This document shows, in pieces, positions 50,224 to 62,400 of a stretch of DNA of 64,000 nucleotides. Both the position numbers and the translations under genes were made by a program. Within the stretch, counting starts at the first letter, position 1. Each line of letters starts with the position of its first letter. Location: NCBI RefSeq assembly GCF_041296385.1, contig NC_091023.1, positions 10,664,924 to 10,728,923 on the forward strand, in the 5' to 3' direction. The DNA is from Aphelocoma coerulescens. Its lineage: Eukaryota; Chordata; Aves; Passeriformes; Corvidae. Under the pieces are notes generated by a model. The model ran no database searches. It was given only the letters and a program-made list of their open reading frames with translations, and had not been told where the DNA came from.

Positions 50224-53200
50224 GTATTAAGTTCTGCAGCTGAGAAGGCTGTTGTGACATCATTTATGCAGAGATACAACCTGTCTGAGGCCAAAAGTTC
50301 AGTAACGTCTGGTACTATTTATTGCATCTAGTTCACTTTTTCACATGGATCTTAAATGTTTAGGCACAATAGAATTAAAACTTTCTAAAATACTAATTTT
50401 CTTTGTAGTTTTTAAAATCCAGTGTGCAGAGTCTAACAGACTACAGATATAACTGCCTCAGAGTAACCATTTTTAACTTTTTCACTTCACATCACAATTT
50501 AATTGATTTCTGCCTATGAGGAAGATTAAACTCCACTTCAGTGAAAGCACCCCTTAGGAGTGGTGTTTGTCATCAGTGCATGGAAGACTAAATTTGGGAA
50601 AAGATCTTGTTTTCCTTGTACTGAAACTTTGTTTTGCCAAGCTGAACCTGATGTCAGTTTGGGACTTGAGTGCTTCATTCCAAGTCTTGCTGTAAACCAA
50701 CCAGGAGTACCGCACAGGGACACTACAGAGAGTCTGTAGGGGTGGTACCTTACTGCGGGTCCTCCTTTAGGACTTGGTTAGGATTTTGTTTCGCATGTTC
50801 AGCATTTCTACTTCAGTGAATCTGTGGAAAACATTTAAATATGTGGAATTTCAAACCTCACGAAGCTCAAGCCTGTCTTCTTTTGTGAAGCCGTGGGGCA
50901 GTGTGTGGTCAAGGATGAGGTGAGCTGTGCTGTGAGGTGTGTGAGCTGCCTTACATGGAGGAACTGTGTTTGTTGAACACGTTCAGTGATAAATATGGAG
51001 TTGTTTTTACTTTGTACTTCTAAAATATCACCTCTAATTGAACTTCCACTACCTTCTGGAACATCTGGATGAAGTGACTAGGAAAGGGGAAAGCTGTTAA
51101 ATATGAATATGGAGCAGCATCTGTTGGAGCGCTGGTGGGGATTTTTCCTCCACCTGGCTAGTTTTCCAGATGGTTTGGGTAGACAGAATTTCAGCAACTG
51201 TTTTTGTTGTTTGGTCAGTTTAAAATGCTGATTTCTGAAATCGGATCTAGTCATGAAATAGATCCCCAATTTGATGAAGCAATTGCTTCACCCTATGGAA
51301 AGTTCTTACCAGAGCTGTCAGAATTTTTTTATTGTTTTGAAGACTAATGGGCTCTGTTCTTGCCTGACTGCTGCTTCTCACAGCTGTCTTTGGAGAGATC
51401 CTTTTTCTTGCAAGTAACTGTTTGCCATTACAGATCCTTCCCGTGGTCTTGAATGGGTGTTTTCTATCTTGCTCAGACAGTTCTAATGCAAGTCAAGCCT
51501 TAGAACAGAAATCCTCATCTGTGCAGCATTTGTCTGTGTATGGCCACTGAGTGAAGTTACAAGTTACTTAAGGATTGCTTGTAAGCCCTGGAAAGGCCGG
51601 GAGTCAGTCTGGGACATCGGTCTGAAGTGGCCATGTGGAATAACAGAAACAAATTCGCAGATGGCTGTGGTTTATGTTCTGAATTTGGATGTGGTACAAG
51701 TCAGAGCACTGCTGAGGGCTGCTGGTGTGGCCCCACACACTGTGCTGGCAGTAGTCCCTGTGTGCTGGCTCTGTGTGCCCGGAGCAGGTGTGATGCAGAG
51801 CACATTCAGTCAAGAGTGTGCTTTAAAGCTTTAGGGGGATCCTTTTCAAGCAAGTGAGCTGCCTGGGTTAATGGATAAAAGGTTTGCTTAATTTGCCTTA
51901 AATACAGGCAAAAAAATTATGGACTATAAGAATTCTGGGTTTTGACTGTTTTGGTACTACTTTTGTTTTCCTCTGGTGCTTATGAACCAGCCAAAGCAGG
52001 AAAGAGGTTTTTGGTTAAGAGTTTACTCAGGAAGTATCCCTGGACCAGTTTTGCTTAACTTGTTGCACATAATAATGTGATTTGGGAATGACCCATGCCC
52101 ATGCAGGTATTCCCACAAACAGGCTGCAGCCCACAGAGGAACAATGTCAGAGCACAGGGAAAGAGTGAGAAGGAAGGTGTAGCACAGAGAAGCTACTTTG
52201 TACCTGGAATACGAGCCCCTGGAAGCTTCTGGCTACCCCCTGCCTCCCTGAAGGGACTGACTGGCACTTGCTGTGGTAACAAGGGAGCAGAGCAGGGCCT
52301 GGAGTGAGTTGACCCTTGGAAACTTGGAGGAAAGGCATGTTAAGGTTTGTCAACTTTTTCCCCAAAATAATAAATTAAATTCCCTGAGCTGAGTCTGTTT
52401 AGCCCCCAACAGTACTTGGTAAGTGATTTCCCCATCTATATTCTGACCAGTGAGTTTCTTGCTCTTTTCCTCATGTTTTCTCTCCTGTCCTGCTGTGGGG
52501 TGAAGCAGCTGGACAGATGTGTGGCTGCCAGCTGGGGCCAGCTCTCCACAGGAGCTCGACAGCTCCCAGGCAGGGGATGTTGCTTAGGTGGCAGCACATG
52601 ACAAGCAGGGGCCTGGGGCAGCAAGACCTGGCCATGGCCCCTGCCCTGCTTCTGTAGGAGGCTGTGTCAGCTCACAGGCCCCAGCCAAGCACCACCTCTG
52701 TCTGGAGCTGAAGCATCTTTGGTGTCCTCTCATTCTGGTACCTGTTCTTTGCATGTGGATTGTGGACTCCAAATCCAGAAGCTCTGCTGTACACAGATGA
52801 ATTTGAAGTACTCTTGAAAAATACCATTTTTACAGTACAGCACCATTATGATAAAGTGAGTGATACCTGTTGTAAGTTTTGCTTTAGTCTCTCCCTTTTG
52901 GCATGCTCTGTATAAACCAAAAGATGACATTCAAGAGATGTTTTCAGTATAGGGCTTGTGCATCTCCTTCCTTGTAATGAAAAGTACCAAATTAAGCAAA
53001 AATGGCCACATTCCCTGTGAGCAGATTAGAGTTCAGGCCATGCAGTGTTTTTCTTCCACTTGTTATCCTCTAGAAATCCTGATGCACACAGATGTGAGGG
53101 ACAAGAATTTGCCACCTGCCTTGAGGATTTGCCCTGAGTTAGAGCCAGGACCGTCCCTGTGTCCTGGCCATGGTTTGCCAGGGGGATGGGCAAGCAAATC

Positions 53201-55659
53201 TCTTCATTGGAAATCACTGGTTCTGAATTTAATTCCCAGGCAGTTCACCCCAAATGGTTCCAATTCCTGTGACATCCAAGTGTAGCCAGCATCATTTTCT
53301 GTGTTGCTGTTAATATCCTGCATGCTGTTGAGGATAAAATTCACTTCTTCACCAGGCCTACACGAGATTCAAACTCTAGAATGCCATAGTAAGGGGAATT
53401 TGGACTTCAAGGACTAGCACAATGCCATTGCTTTTAGGAGTATTTTTACTCTAACAGTTTCAGCTATGCCTTTTCACACAATTTCATAAATAGGTTCCCT
53501 ATGAATAATTTAGCAATTATTTTTTTACTTATAGTCACTGGACAAATGATTGCAGAGTTAAAGCATCTGCTTCTTTATGCTTTGATCTGTTTTACTTGCT
53601 GTGTAATATTAAGCAATTTATCTGCAATTTCATTTTAAATTAGTACAATATTTCTGACAAATGCCTTATGGAGTTAGCTGAGCATAGAACAGGAATTTAC
53701 ACATTTAGGAAATCTGACCTGCCTGTAGTAGCTTGAAAATACATGTCCTTTATATGTTCTTACAGACCATATGAAAAGGGAACTGGCACAGGTGCAAAAA
53801 GTCTGCATCAAAATGATACAGAAATATGACTGATTTGTGTGATGTTTTTAAACAAAAGAGCAACATGGTAGAATGCTGTGAAATGGCCTATTTAAATTAT
53901 TGGTGAGGTGTTCTGTTGATGTTTTTAAGATTTTCTGTGTATTTGTTCAAGTTTAAGTGAACCCGTTTTATTCCCTTATCTTCAGCTTGTCTTATGACCG
54001 AATTTGCATTTGTTTTATTGTTTACCTCAGTGCAATTCATACCAAAAGCCCCACTTTGCTTTTCAGCAAAGCCACAGCCCCTCTCCAGCGTTTCTCACCC
54101 AAAAAGAGACTGCAAAAATGAGTGATGGGAGAGCTGGTAAGCACTGTCAGGTAAGGCTCACAAATGAGACCTCAGTGTGGAATCACCTAAATCCACTCAG
54201 GAAATGGGGCCATCACCTGAGCCATTGGTGTTTGTTCCTGTGACTGAACAGCAGCTTCAGCTCCCAGCCCCGTGGGGCTTTAGCTGAGACCTTTTTGGAA
54301 ACCCAGTTTGCACTCCTTGGAGAACAGGTGACCTAAGCACTGGTGCTCCCCTCCACTTGCTACTTTCTTCCCACAGGAAGCTCCTGAGCTGCTCAGCACC
54401 TCGCAGAGTTGAGACTTTGGGGTTTATGTCAGACTGGAGAGCTGCTCTCCCCTGCTCTTGGGATGCTGCCTGAATCAGGAGGGGATGGAATTCCGGCATA
54501 CAGGTCAATGGAAGGGATTCGCCCCTCCTCAGCAGAGTGACCAGAGGTGTGCCCTGTTCTAGCAGGCACTAGGACCAGAGGGAAATGTTCCCTGACACAG
54601 GTGAGAATGGGACATGCCCCAGGAGGGCTCCTGACCCTTGCTCAGGTGAAAGAGCAGAGTCAGTTGACCACCATGTCAGCACAGCACATCAGAGGTCTGG
54701 CTGGTTGTGTCAGGAGGAAGTTGCACAGTCAGATGTATTTACACTTGACTGGACTTATTCTCTGTCTGTTTTATTTTCCTCTGGCTGAGACTGGAATGTC
54801 TGTCTTTCCTGCTCTTTGAGTTTGTGTATCCAGCTTTTAAATTGGCTGATCAGCCTGTTGTACTCGTGATGGCTTCAGAGGGAGTTTGCTTTGAATTAGG
54901 ACCCTTGGATGAGGATGGCAGTTTCCTTGAAAATCCTTTTGCTGTGGGCACCTCAGTGAACACAAATTGAAATGAAAAGTGCTGGAACCAGCATTCATTT
55001 CCATTCTAGTAAAATGTAGCTTATTTAACTGGTAAAAGGAGCATTTGTGGCCCTTCTGCACATGATGGATTCTCCATTTGCAGTTTGTGTTTTCAGATGT
55101 TTCCCCATGATATAAAACCATTAAATAGTTCTGGTTTTACAGCTGAATGAAGGAGGTACAAATGGGCTTTCACTTTTTCAAAAGGCGATTAGGGCTTTAG
55201 GATATGAACATTTTTACAATCAGTGCTTTAAAAAATAAAAAGCATCTTCAGAGCTATCATTCCATAAGGATCTTAATGGTAATGGTTCTTTTTTGGTGAT
55301 GTATTTACAAACAAAGAAGCAAAATATGAACACAATTTATTGTCCTAACACTTCTTATATTCATCACTCAGATAAGTTCACCCACTTTATCACCATATCA
55401 CTGTTTCTTTGCAATTAATGTTAGAAATTGCTTTTTTTCTTCAGCAACTTGGACTAGAGTTTAATAATTTAATGTAACTGCTCTTAGAAATTAATTGTAA
55501 ATATAAATACAGGTTTTTAAGGATTTTTTAATCTCATTTTACTTTCTTACATAATCAGCTATTAAATGGATTTGCAGCTTTTTGTTGCTTATGAAAGTCC
55601 AGTTAACAGTTCTTTCACAGTCTGGTTCAGTACTGCAGTGGTAAAAGACTTTGGTCTTC

Positions 55660-56185
55660 ATTGTTTTTATTATTGGATTATTTTTTAACAATTACATTTT
55701 TCCCTTCCCTCAGAAACAGCAAGTGCAAAGTTCCTTTAGCTTGGGAAATTCAGCTACAGGGCTTTGATATTTGTATGTTTGCACATTTCTATTGATATGG
55801 ATAAATATTTATAATATGCCATATAAATGCACATATTCTTCCTGCTGTAAATGCCATTTTTAACAGGAAGTCCATTCTCTTGCACAACAGGTATGGTGTC
55901 CTTGGTATTCCCAGCCTGACTCAATCCTCCAAGCTCGCCTTGTTCCCTGTACATTACAGCAGTGGACTCCAATGTGACAGAGATTTTACTGCCTGCAGAT
56001 GTGTATACATGGGTGGATGAGGCTCAACAGATCCCTCATCTTTCAGTCTCAGATATCCATTCCAGCAAAGAACAGTGCTGCACACTTCCACATGTATTCA
56101 AACATGAGCTGCTTTTTAAACCTTTAGCATGTTGCTCATCCTCACTCAAGCCTCTCTCTCTAGCTGCCTGTTTTTGGTTTGCTTC
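55660..56185 (-). other. COL4A4: COL4A4 3'UTR (end approximate)
   Basis: Sequence from the COL4A4 stop to the first candidate poly(A) signal. No coding frame or repeat is recognised. The boundary is inferred only from the hexamer. Confidence 0.5.
55666..55671 (-). terminator. COL4A4: Candidate poly(A) signal of COL4A4
   Basis: TTTATT on the + strand is AATAAA on the - strand, about 515 bases past the COL4A4 stop codon. It is the first canonical hexamer after the stop. Another lies further on at 55,336-55,341, so a longer 3'UTR is also possible. Confidence 0.45.
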
Positions 56186-56449
56186 TTAGCCATGCTTCAG
56201 GCATACCTGGCATCTACTGATTTTTTTCCTCTGCTCTTGTCCTTCTTTAAGAGTCCCTGATAGGGGCGCTGGTGCAAACTGCAGCTCAGGCATCACAGTG
56301 GTCAGCCAGAAACTGTATTCATTAGCAAAGAACTGACACGTTCCCCGCTGGCCCTGGCACTCGATGAATGGTGCTGATCTGAAGTCTTCCAGGCAGCTTC
56401 CAGGTGACATAAGGGACTGTCCACCACCCTGGTCACCAGAGCCAGTGTG
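56186..56449 (-). CDS. COL4A4: COL4A4 last exon: C-terminal half of NC1
   Basis: The acceptor ttccttccag is followed by [40 protein letters not shown] and, at the end, [13 protein letters not shown] then TAA (56,188-56,186): 87 codons plus stop. It contains five of the six cysteines of the second NC1 repeat. The intron before it is phase 0. Confidence 0.96.
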   Translation of the reverse strand, partial: HTGSGDQGGGQSLMSPGSCLEDFRSAPFIECQGQRGTCQFFANEYSFWLTTVMPELQFAPAPLSGTLKEGQEQRKKISRCQVCLKHG

Positions 56450-59400
56450 CTGGAAGGAACAAAGAGAGAACTTGGTAACTGTGCATCAAAAATAGGTAAA
56501 TTATGTTCATCTGTCTTTTTTTCTACTTGCTTTTAACTGTGCTGGTTTTTGCAATCTTAAATTGGAGTAAGATTCTTTTGCTGGAGAAAATCTTAATTTG
56601 TTCTGTAATAAATTAATGTCAAAGTCTAGAGCCAGCTCATTTATTTTTCTGGTATTTATCAAACTGAAGAAAGGAGTAGTCTGGGTTGATTCTGAACGAT
56701 GCCATTATCCAAACTGCTGCAAATGTAACTTGAGGATGGCATTGAAAAGACCTGGAGTTCTAATTCTGAAAATTATGTCTTTGTACATGAAAATCCTATT
56801 GTTTATTATAGATAAGAAGGCAAAACCTTTGTAATTTTAAGGAACGCGTATCTTAAGGCTCTGAGTACAGTATATGTAGCTACAGCCAGGTTCTGCAATT
56901 TGGAACTAACCCTTGTCTTGTTTCTTGTGAATTTTCCTCTTTAATGTTTGCTAGACATTGGATAATTTACTTTTCAGAGCTAAAAATCCTTGAACCTTTA
57001 AAATACCAAAGCTGGATGAAAGAAATGTATCTATATAATCATCCACCCACTTTCTTACCATCAAAAAAGAGTATCCTATCCAAAGGCTCCTCCAGTTCAG
57101 TGGGCAGGGAGGAATTGACTGGTCCTGGCTGTGAAGTGCCACTGCCTGTGCTGGGGCCTCGCAGACAGCACATCTGCTGATGTATGGCTGGATCTCCTCC
57201 TCGGACAGCGGTGCCATGGGCAGGGGAGCAGCGCTGGACAGCCAGTAGGACTTGTCATTGCGGCTGGCGTAGTAACACACTTGGTTGATGTTGCAGTAAG
57301 CAAATGGCATGGTACTGAACACAGGGAGGCAGGATCCAGCTAGACCTGGAAATAAAAACAAGTGATGCAAATTACTCCACTTTCTAGGTAAGTTGAAAAT
57401 AGTATTCTGGCCAGTGTTGCTGTAAAACTACGTATCTTAGCAGGATTTAGATAATTCACAGATGTTAAACCTCCCAAGCCCTTTACCAAAATGGCTCCAT
57501 GAAAAACAGAGACCTTTTACCAGTAAGTATCTTCCTTCCTAAACATGATGTAGTTTGTCACCATGGGAAACAGTTATGATAACAAATTTCTTAGCTGTGC
57601 CAACACTGAAAAATAAATTAGGCAAAAGGTGGCGGCTGGTTTAAAAGGAGATCAGCTATTTACAAACTCACTTGGAGCAGTGAGAAACCAAATGACAATG
57701 CTGATAAATAGAAAAATTTTTGTGAAGTATGACAAGCCGTTGCTAGCAGTGCATTAAGCTGAAATCTCAGCAGCTGTCCTACTACCTTCCAGAAAGGTTT
57801 CACAGACTCCCAAAGTGAAATAAAAGGATTGAGGGATTTTGCAGAGCCAATCCTGCAAAATTCTCATCAGGCAGACATCAGTGGGAACCAAGAAGTGACC
57901 AGTGCATATTTCTGAGGTGAACTTCTTCCAGAACTGAATTTAAAACAGTTCCATGATGGCCTATTTAGTAAGCAGTTATCACTGCACGAAGTTCTGCCTT
58001 GAACTTGGTGTGCAAAGTGTTATTTCTGTAATGCCCCCAAACCCAAGCACCTTCATTAAAGACGTTTCTACATTTCTATGCAGAAGCCACTTTTGTTTAT
58101 CACTGATAATACTCCATTCCAGTACTAATGAAGGATGTGAAGCAGCCTGAGTAGGGAAAATGCCTGCAAAATCACACAGGAGACAAGGACTCTGTTCTCT
58201 TTGAATCTTACTTTTACTGCTGTTATGAGGCATTCTGTTAGCAACTGGCTCTCCTGGGGAATGCCAAACACACAGTAGTGAAAACATTCTAAAACATTAC
58301 TGCTATTCTAAAAATAGCTCTTTTTATTGCTCTTTTAAACACTTCTTTTTTGTTCAGCTTATTAGGTCCTTGATCTTTCCTCCTCGGAGACTTCTCTGCC
58401 TCTTGTATAACAAGTCAACAAGAATTTAGGAAACTTTTTCTGTGCAAATTACCACCAATCAGTTCCTCAAGCTGCAAGGCAGGCAGCTTATTCAGACATC
58501 TAATTTTAGTCAGAATTGTAGAAGACAGATAAGAAATGACACAAGGCACCAAAAGGAGCTCTCTCTGGGATAAATTTGGCTTTGGCTTTTCCAAAAAACA
58601 TTAGCTTCTGACTCTTAAAAGCACAGGATTCAGCTGTATACATGATGCATAATTTACTTGTAAAGCTTACTTATACTGCCCAAATGTACCTACCCAACTT
58701 AACCAGCTCTTTTTCCCAAGCTGTGTCTATAGTAAAAAAGGAGCAGATCCTCCAGGGAGTTCAGAGTGGCCAAATGAGATTTCTGACCTAGGAAAATCTC
58801 TCCAGTGACTTCAAAGACAGCCTAAAATGAGCTGAGATAAATGAAAGAAACCACTCATCTCTCCAACTTCGAGTCAAAATTAGTTAGAGATTGAAATATT
58901 TTTTCATTCGATTGCATAGCAGCAGAAAGCCATTTTAAATGGTGACAAATAGGGCAGCATAACCAAGTTCATTATCATCAGTGTAAATTAGTTTTGAGTC
59001 TGTAGAAAATAAGTAACTGGTAACTGATGGTTCTGTAGCTTGCTCCATGTGACTTGTCTTTCAAGATAACACCATATTTCCCCTTAGCTGGAGAGCAATT
59101 ATGTGCAATACATACCAAGATCTTGATTATGGGCTTTCTCTTGTCCTTCCAGGTACAGCAGACTATAGCCAGTCCATAACTTTGGCATCCCCTGTGGGCA
59201 GAGTGGTTCTCTGTCTGACTGACTGTGAAGGACGAGCAAGAATCCACTTGCAGATCTAATATGGGGGCCTGGTTGTCCTGGGACACCAGTCTGGCCAGGT
59301 GGACCTTGAAGAAAGGTAAAAGGAATTTACTTGTATAACATATAGTAAAAATTCACACCAGCTGTGTGTTAAATGCTCAATAACGAGTTCCCAGGTGGAT

Positions 59401-62400
59401 ATAATACAACTTCAAGGCTGTCATGGGCAATAAAGACACAAGTAGACTTCTGTTACCCTTCTTCTGGGAGAGAAATGAACTAGATTGCCACTGAATGCTT
59501 GGCACTTGGCTTTTCTATTGTGCCTCTGTCTTGTGCTGTATGGATTAAGAAATAAACTGAAGTGGGCAATGATTTCCCAGACTTACTCAGCAGGATGAAC
59601 AGAACATCTGGACTGAATTTGAATCCTTGCAGTAACAGTCGATGCCCCTTCCTCACATATGTATTAAACCCGTAATTTATTAGAGAGCAGTCACAGTTAA
59701 AATACAATTTTAATTACTGCCAGACAGTTGCCCATTAGCCCTGGCTCAGACATGCATGCCTTTTGATATAAGCTGTCTGAGCATGGGTGGTTAATTGCCT
59801 TTCTGCTTACTAATGGATGCTGAGAGAAATTTTCTTCCAACAGGTCTTGTTGTGAAATCATTCACAAATGTCACTGTCAGTGCTTTGAGAGGGGGCAAGA
59901 GGTGTCATGGAACCTCAGGCTAGAGGTGGATATATCCATGTGAGAACTGGGGAAGCAGAGAGAAAACTGAGTCTGTGCATCAGCTCCCACATCTCCCCCC
60001 CAGAGTCATGCTCCATCCTTACCTTGTGGCCCAGCGTACCCTTGCTCTCCTCTGCTCCCTTGGTCACCTGGTGGTCCAGGTGCCCCAGGTAACCCATCTT
60101 GACCTGGCAGGCCATATGATCCTTCTTCACCTTTTATGCCTAGATAAATAAAAAGTATGTGCTTTTCCTTCACAGGGCTGCATTTAAGGTTCTACATTAT
60201 CCAAACACAAAGGGCCAGTCAGCGAAATGGACACCAGGGCAGGGAGGTGCAGAACTACTTCTGCTGGGAATTCTCTTCACCACTTATTCACCCTGTGACC
60301 ACAGCAGTAGCTCAGACACATGACTTTGGGAATAGCAGCTCCTGATAAGGTTTTCCATCCTCTCCAGAGATCTTGTGTGATTTACAGTTGAAATCAAAGC
60401 ACTCCCCAACAAACATTATCACGCAAGCCTCGTGCAGAATTGCCATCAGGATCTGTACCATGGAATGAGCAGTAACTCCTCCTGAGGCAAGCCAAGCTGT
60501 CAGCTTTGAGAACCCCATTCAGCAAAGTCTAAGAACATACAGTGAACTCTCCTTGAATTAACAGAGGTACTGGAGTACTTAGAGAACAGGGAGAGACTGC
60601 AGAACTGGACTACATCCAGTGGGGAAGGGTAAAGACATTTTTAGGCTCCTGATGGCCTCACCTTTTTGTATTTCTCACATGTCCTTGCATTTTATACATT
60701 AGCAGGGAAGGTGTGGCCATGACAGTAAAAGATACATCTCGTGTAGTGTGCAGATAATGATGGGCCTGTTCACTGGCTACTTAAAACATAAAACATAACC
60801 TGAATTGAACAAAGTTACACTTGTCAGGTATTGTTGCATTTAGAAGTGGTTTTCCTCCTTTGATAAACACCGGTTTTCAGATGAGGGTGTTTCTCTAGCA
60901 CCCACCACGGTTGTTTCTCAGTAATGGTGTTTCATTCCTTGCAGATTTTGCTATTTAACCTGCAGAATGAGTAATTCAAGGTTGTCTCACAACATTCAAA
61001 TTTCCCCATGTTACTTTTTACTAAGAAAACCTGAACTAGTCAAAACAATTAACAGCTTTTCTATGTGGATTGCATAGTTATTCTGCCAGAGCTTAAGCAC
61101 ACTGAAGGGTTTTAATAAAATCCATTGCTTTTGCCAGTATAACTTCCAGTTTGCCTTCCAAGCCAGGAGAAAATTGGATTCTCCTATCTTAATAAAGGAA
61201 AAAGCATTAATATTTCTTTATTTCTTTCATAAAACCAGTGCAAGTATGTGTATCACTGTATTGCCTGGTTTTACAGAAACACTTAATGATGTATATAATG
61301 GAAACACAGCTGTGTAACCCCAGAAATTTCTTTTAGCTGGCAAATCAACTAAGATATGTAAAACTAGAGAGCTGACTGAAAATTGCATTGTTTCCTTTAA
61401 TGATAGGAATGACTGCTGCAGGGAATCTCCTGGGAGACAATAATGGATTTTTTTCTCTGGAGACACTGGATGTCTAGAGCAGCCAACACAAAAAACTTTG
61501 GTTTCCCAAGTAGGAAATACCTTACACCACAAGAGGGATTCCACCATCTAAACTGAAGACACTCTGCAGACGGGCATGCTGTATTTCTATGAAGGTGGCC
61601 TCTCTTTTGGGATCACCAGTACCAGCATTGCTCTTGCTTTCTTCTGCCAGAAGAATGTTTCAGTCTTTTATCACTTCCTTTTAAGATCTCTTTGGTCAAT
61701 TTTCTTTGGTGGTAACTTTTTCATGTTCTAACAGATAAAGAGCTCTACTGTAGCCTTTTCTCTGACTTCATTGTCCTTTTAGGACTTTGGTTAGCAGAGC
61801 TTTGGGATTCATTATTGCTAAATTTTAAAGCATGCATATTTTAAACATGCTCCAAATAGGTCTAACCCAAGGGGTGGTTTGAGGCATTGCTTTACAATTT
61901 GTTGGGGAAAAAGGAAAAATACCATTTGAAGAACTTTTTTCTCAACAGTGCCTGACGCTTTTGCCCTCCCTGGCCTAGGAAAAGAGAATGTAGCGCAGGC
62001 AGGCTCAAACAGCCTGGTTCAGCTACATCATCCTCAGCATTAACCAGCCCACTATGGGTTTCTAGAGACTGTTAGTAAGTGTTTATGGAGAAGAGAGAGG
62101 GTCAAACAGAAGAAACTCTGACACTCTGACCCTTTTCTACTTGTTCTCTAAATGGCTGAAAAGAACATCCAAGCATTCAAAACATGAGCTTACCTTGGGG
62201 TCCAGGGTGGCCTACTGGCCCTGGTAATCCTGCAGAGCCATCCTCTCCTCTTTGCCCTGCGTCCCCAGGAGGCCCAGGGGTTGTAGGGCATGAATCATCT
62301 ACTTTTCCTGATTCACCAGGGTCACCTGGAATGTGTAGTGGGAAAGTGGGAAGACTGGCTAATAGCTCCCATGCAAAGTATTCAAGAGTATACTTTAAGT

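Larger units (their letters stand above)
47991..55660. other. Intergenic spacer between convergent RHBDD1 and COL4A4
   Basis: About 7.7 kb between the two predicted 3' ends. It contains a short CR1 terminus (48,193-48,265), AT-rich palindromes at 50.16-50.22 kb, and GC-richer patches near 49.1, 51.7, 52.5 and 54.5 kb. A 204-codon open frame on the - strand (48,781-49,395) is the longest outside the CpG island but resembles no family I know. I support no gene here. Confidence 0.65.

Noticed and set aside
58978..59286. Open frame [10 protein letters not shown]... on the - strand across a COL4A4 exon
   Set aside because: It is a shifted frame of the exon 59304-59116. The correct frame gives Gly-X-Y repeats and FLLVLHSQ of NC1.
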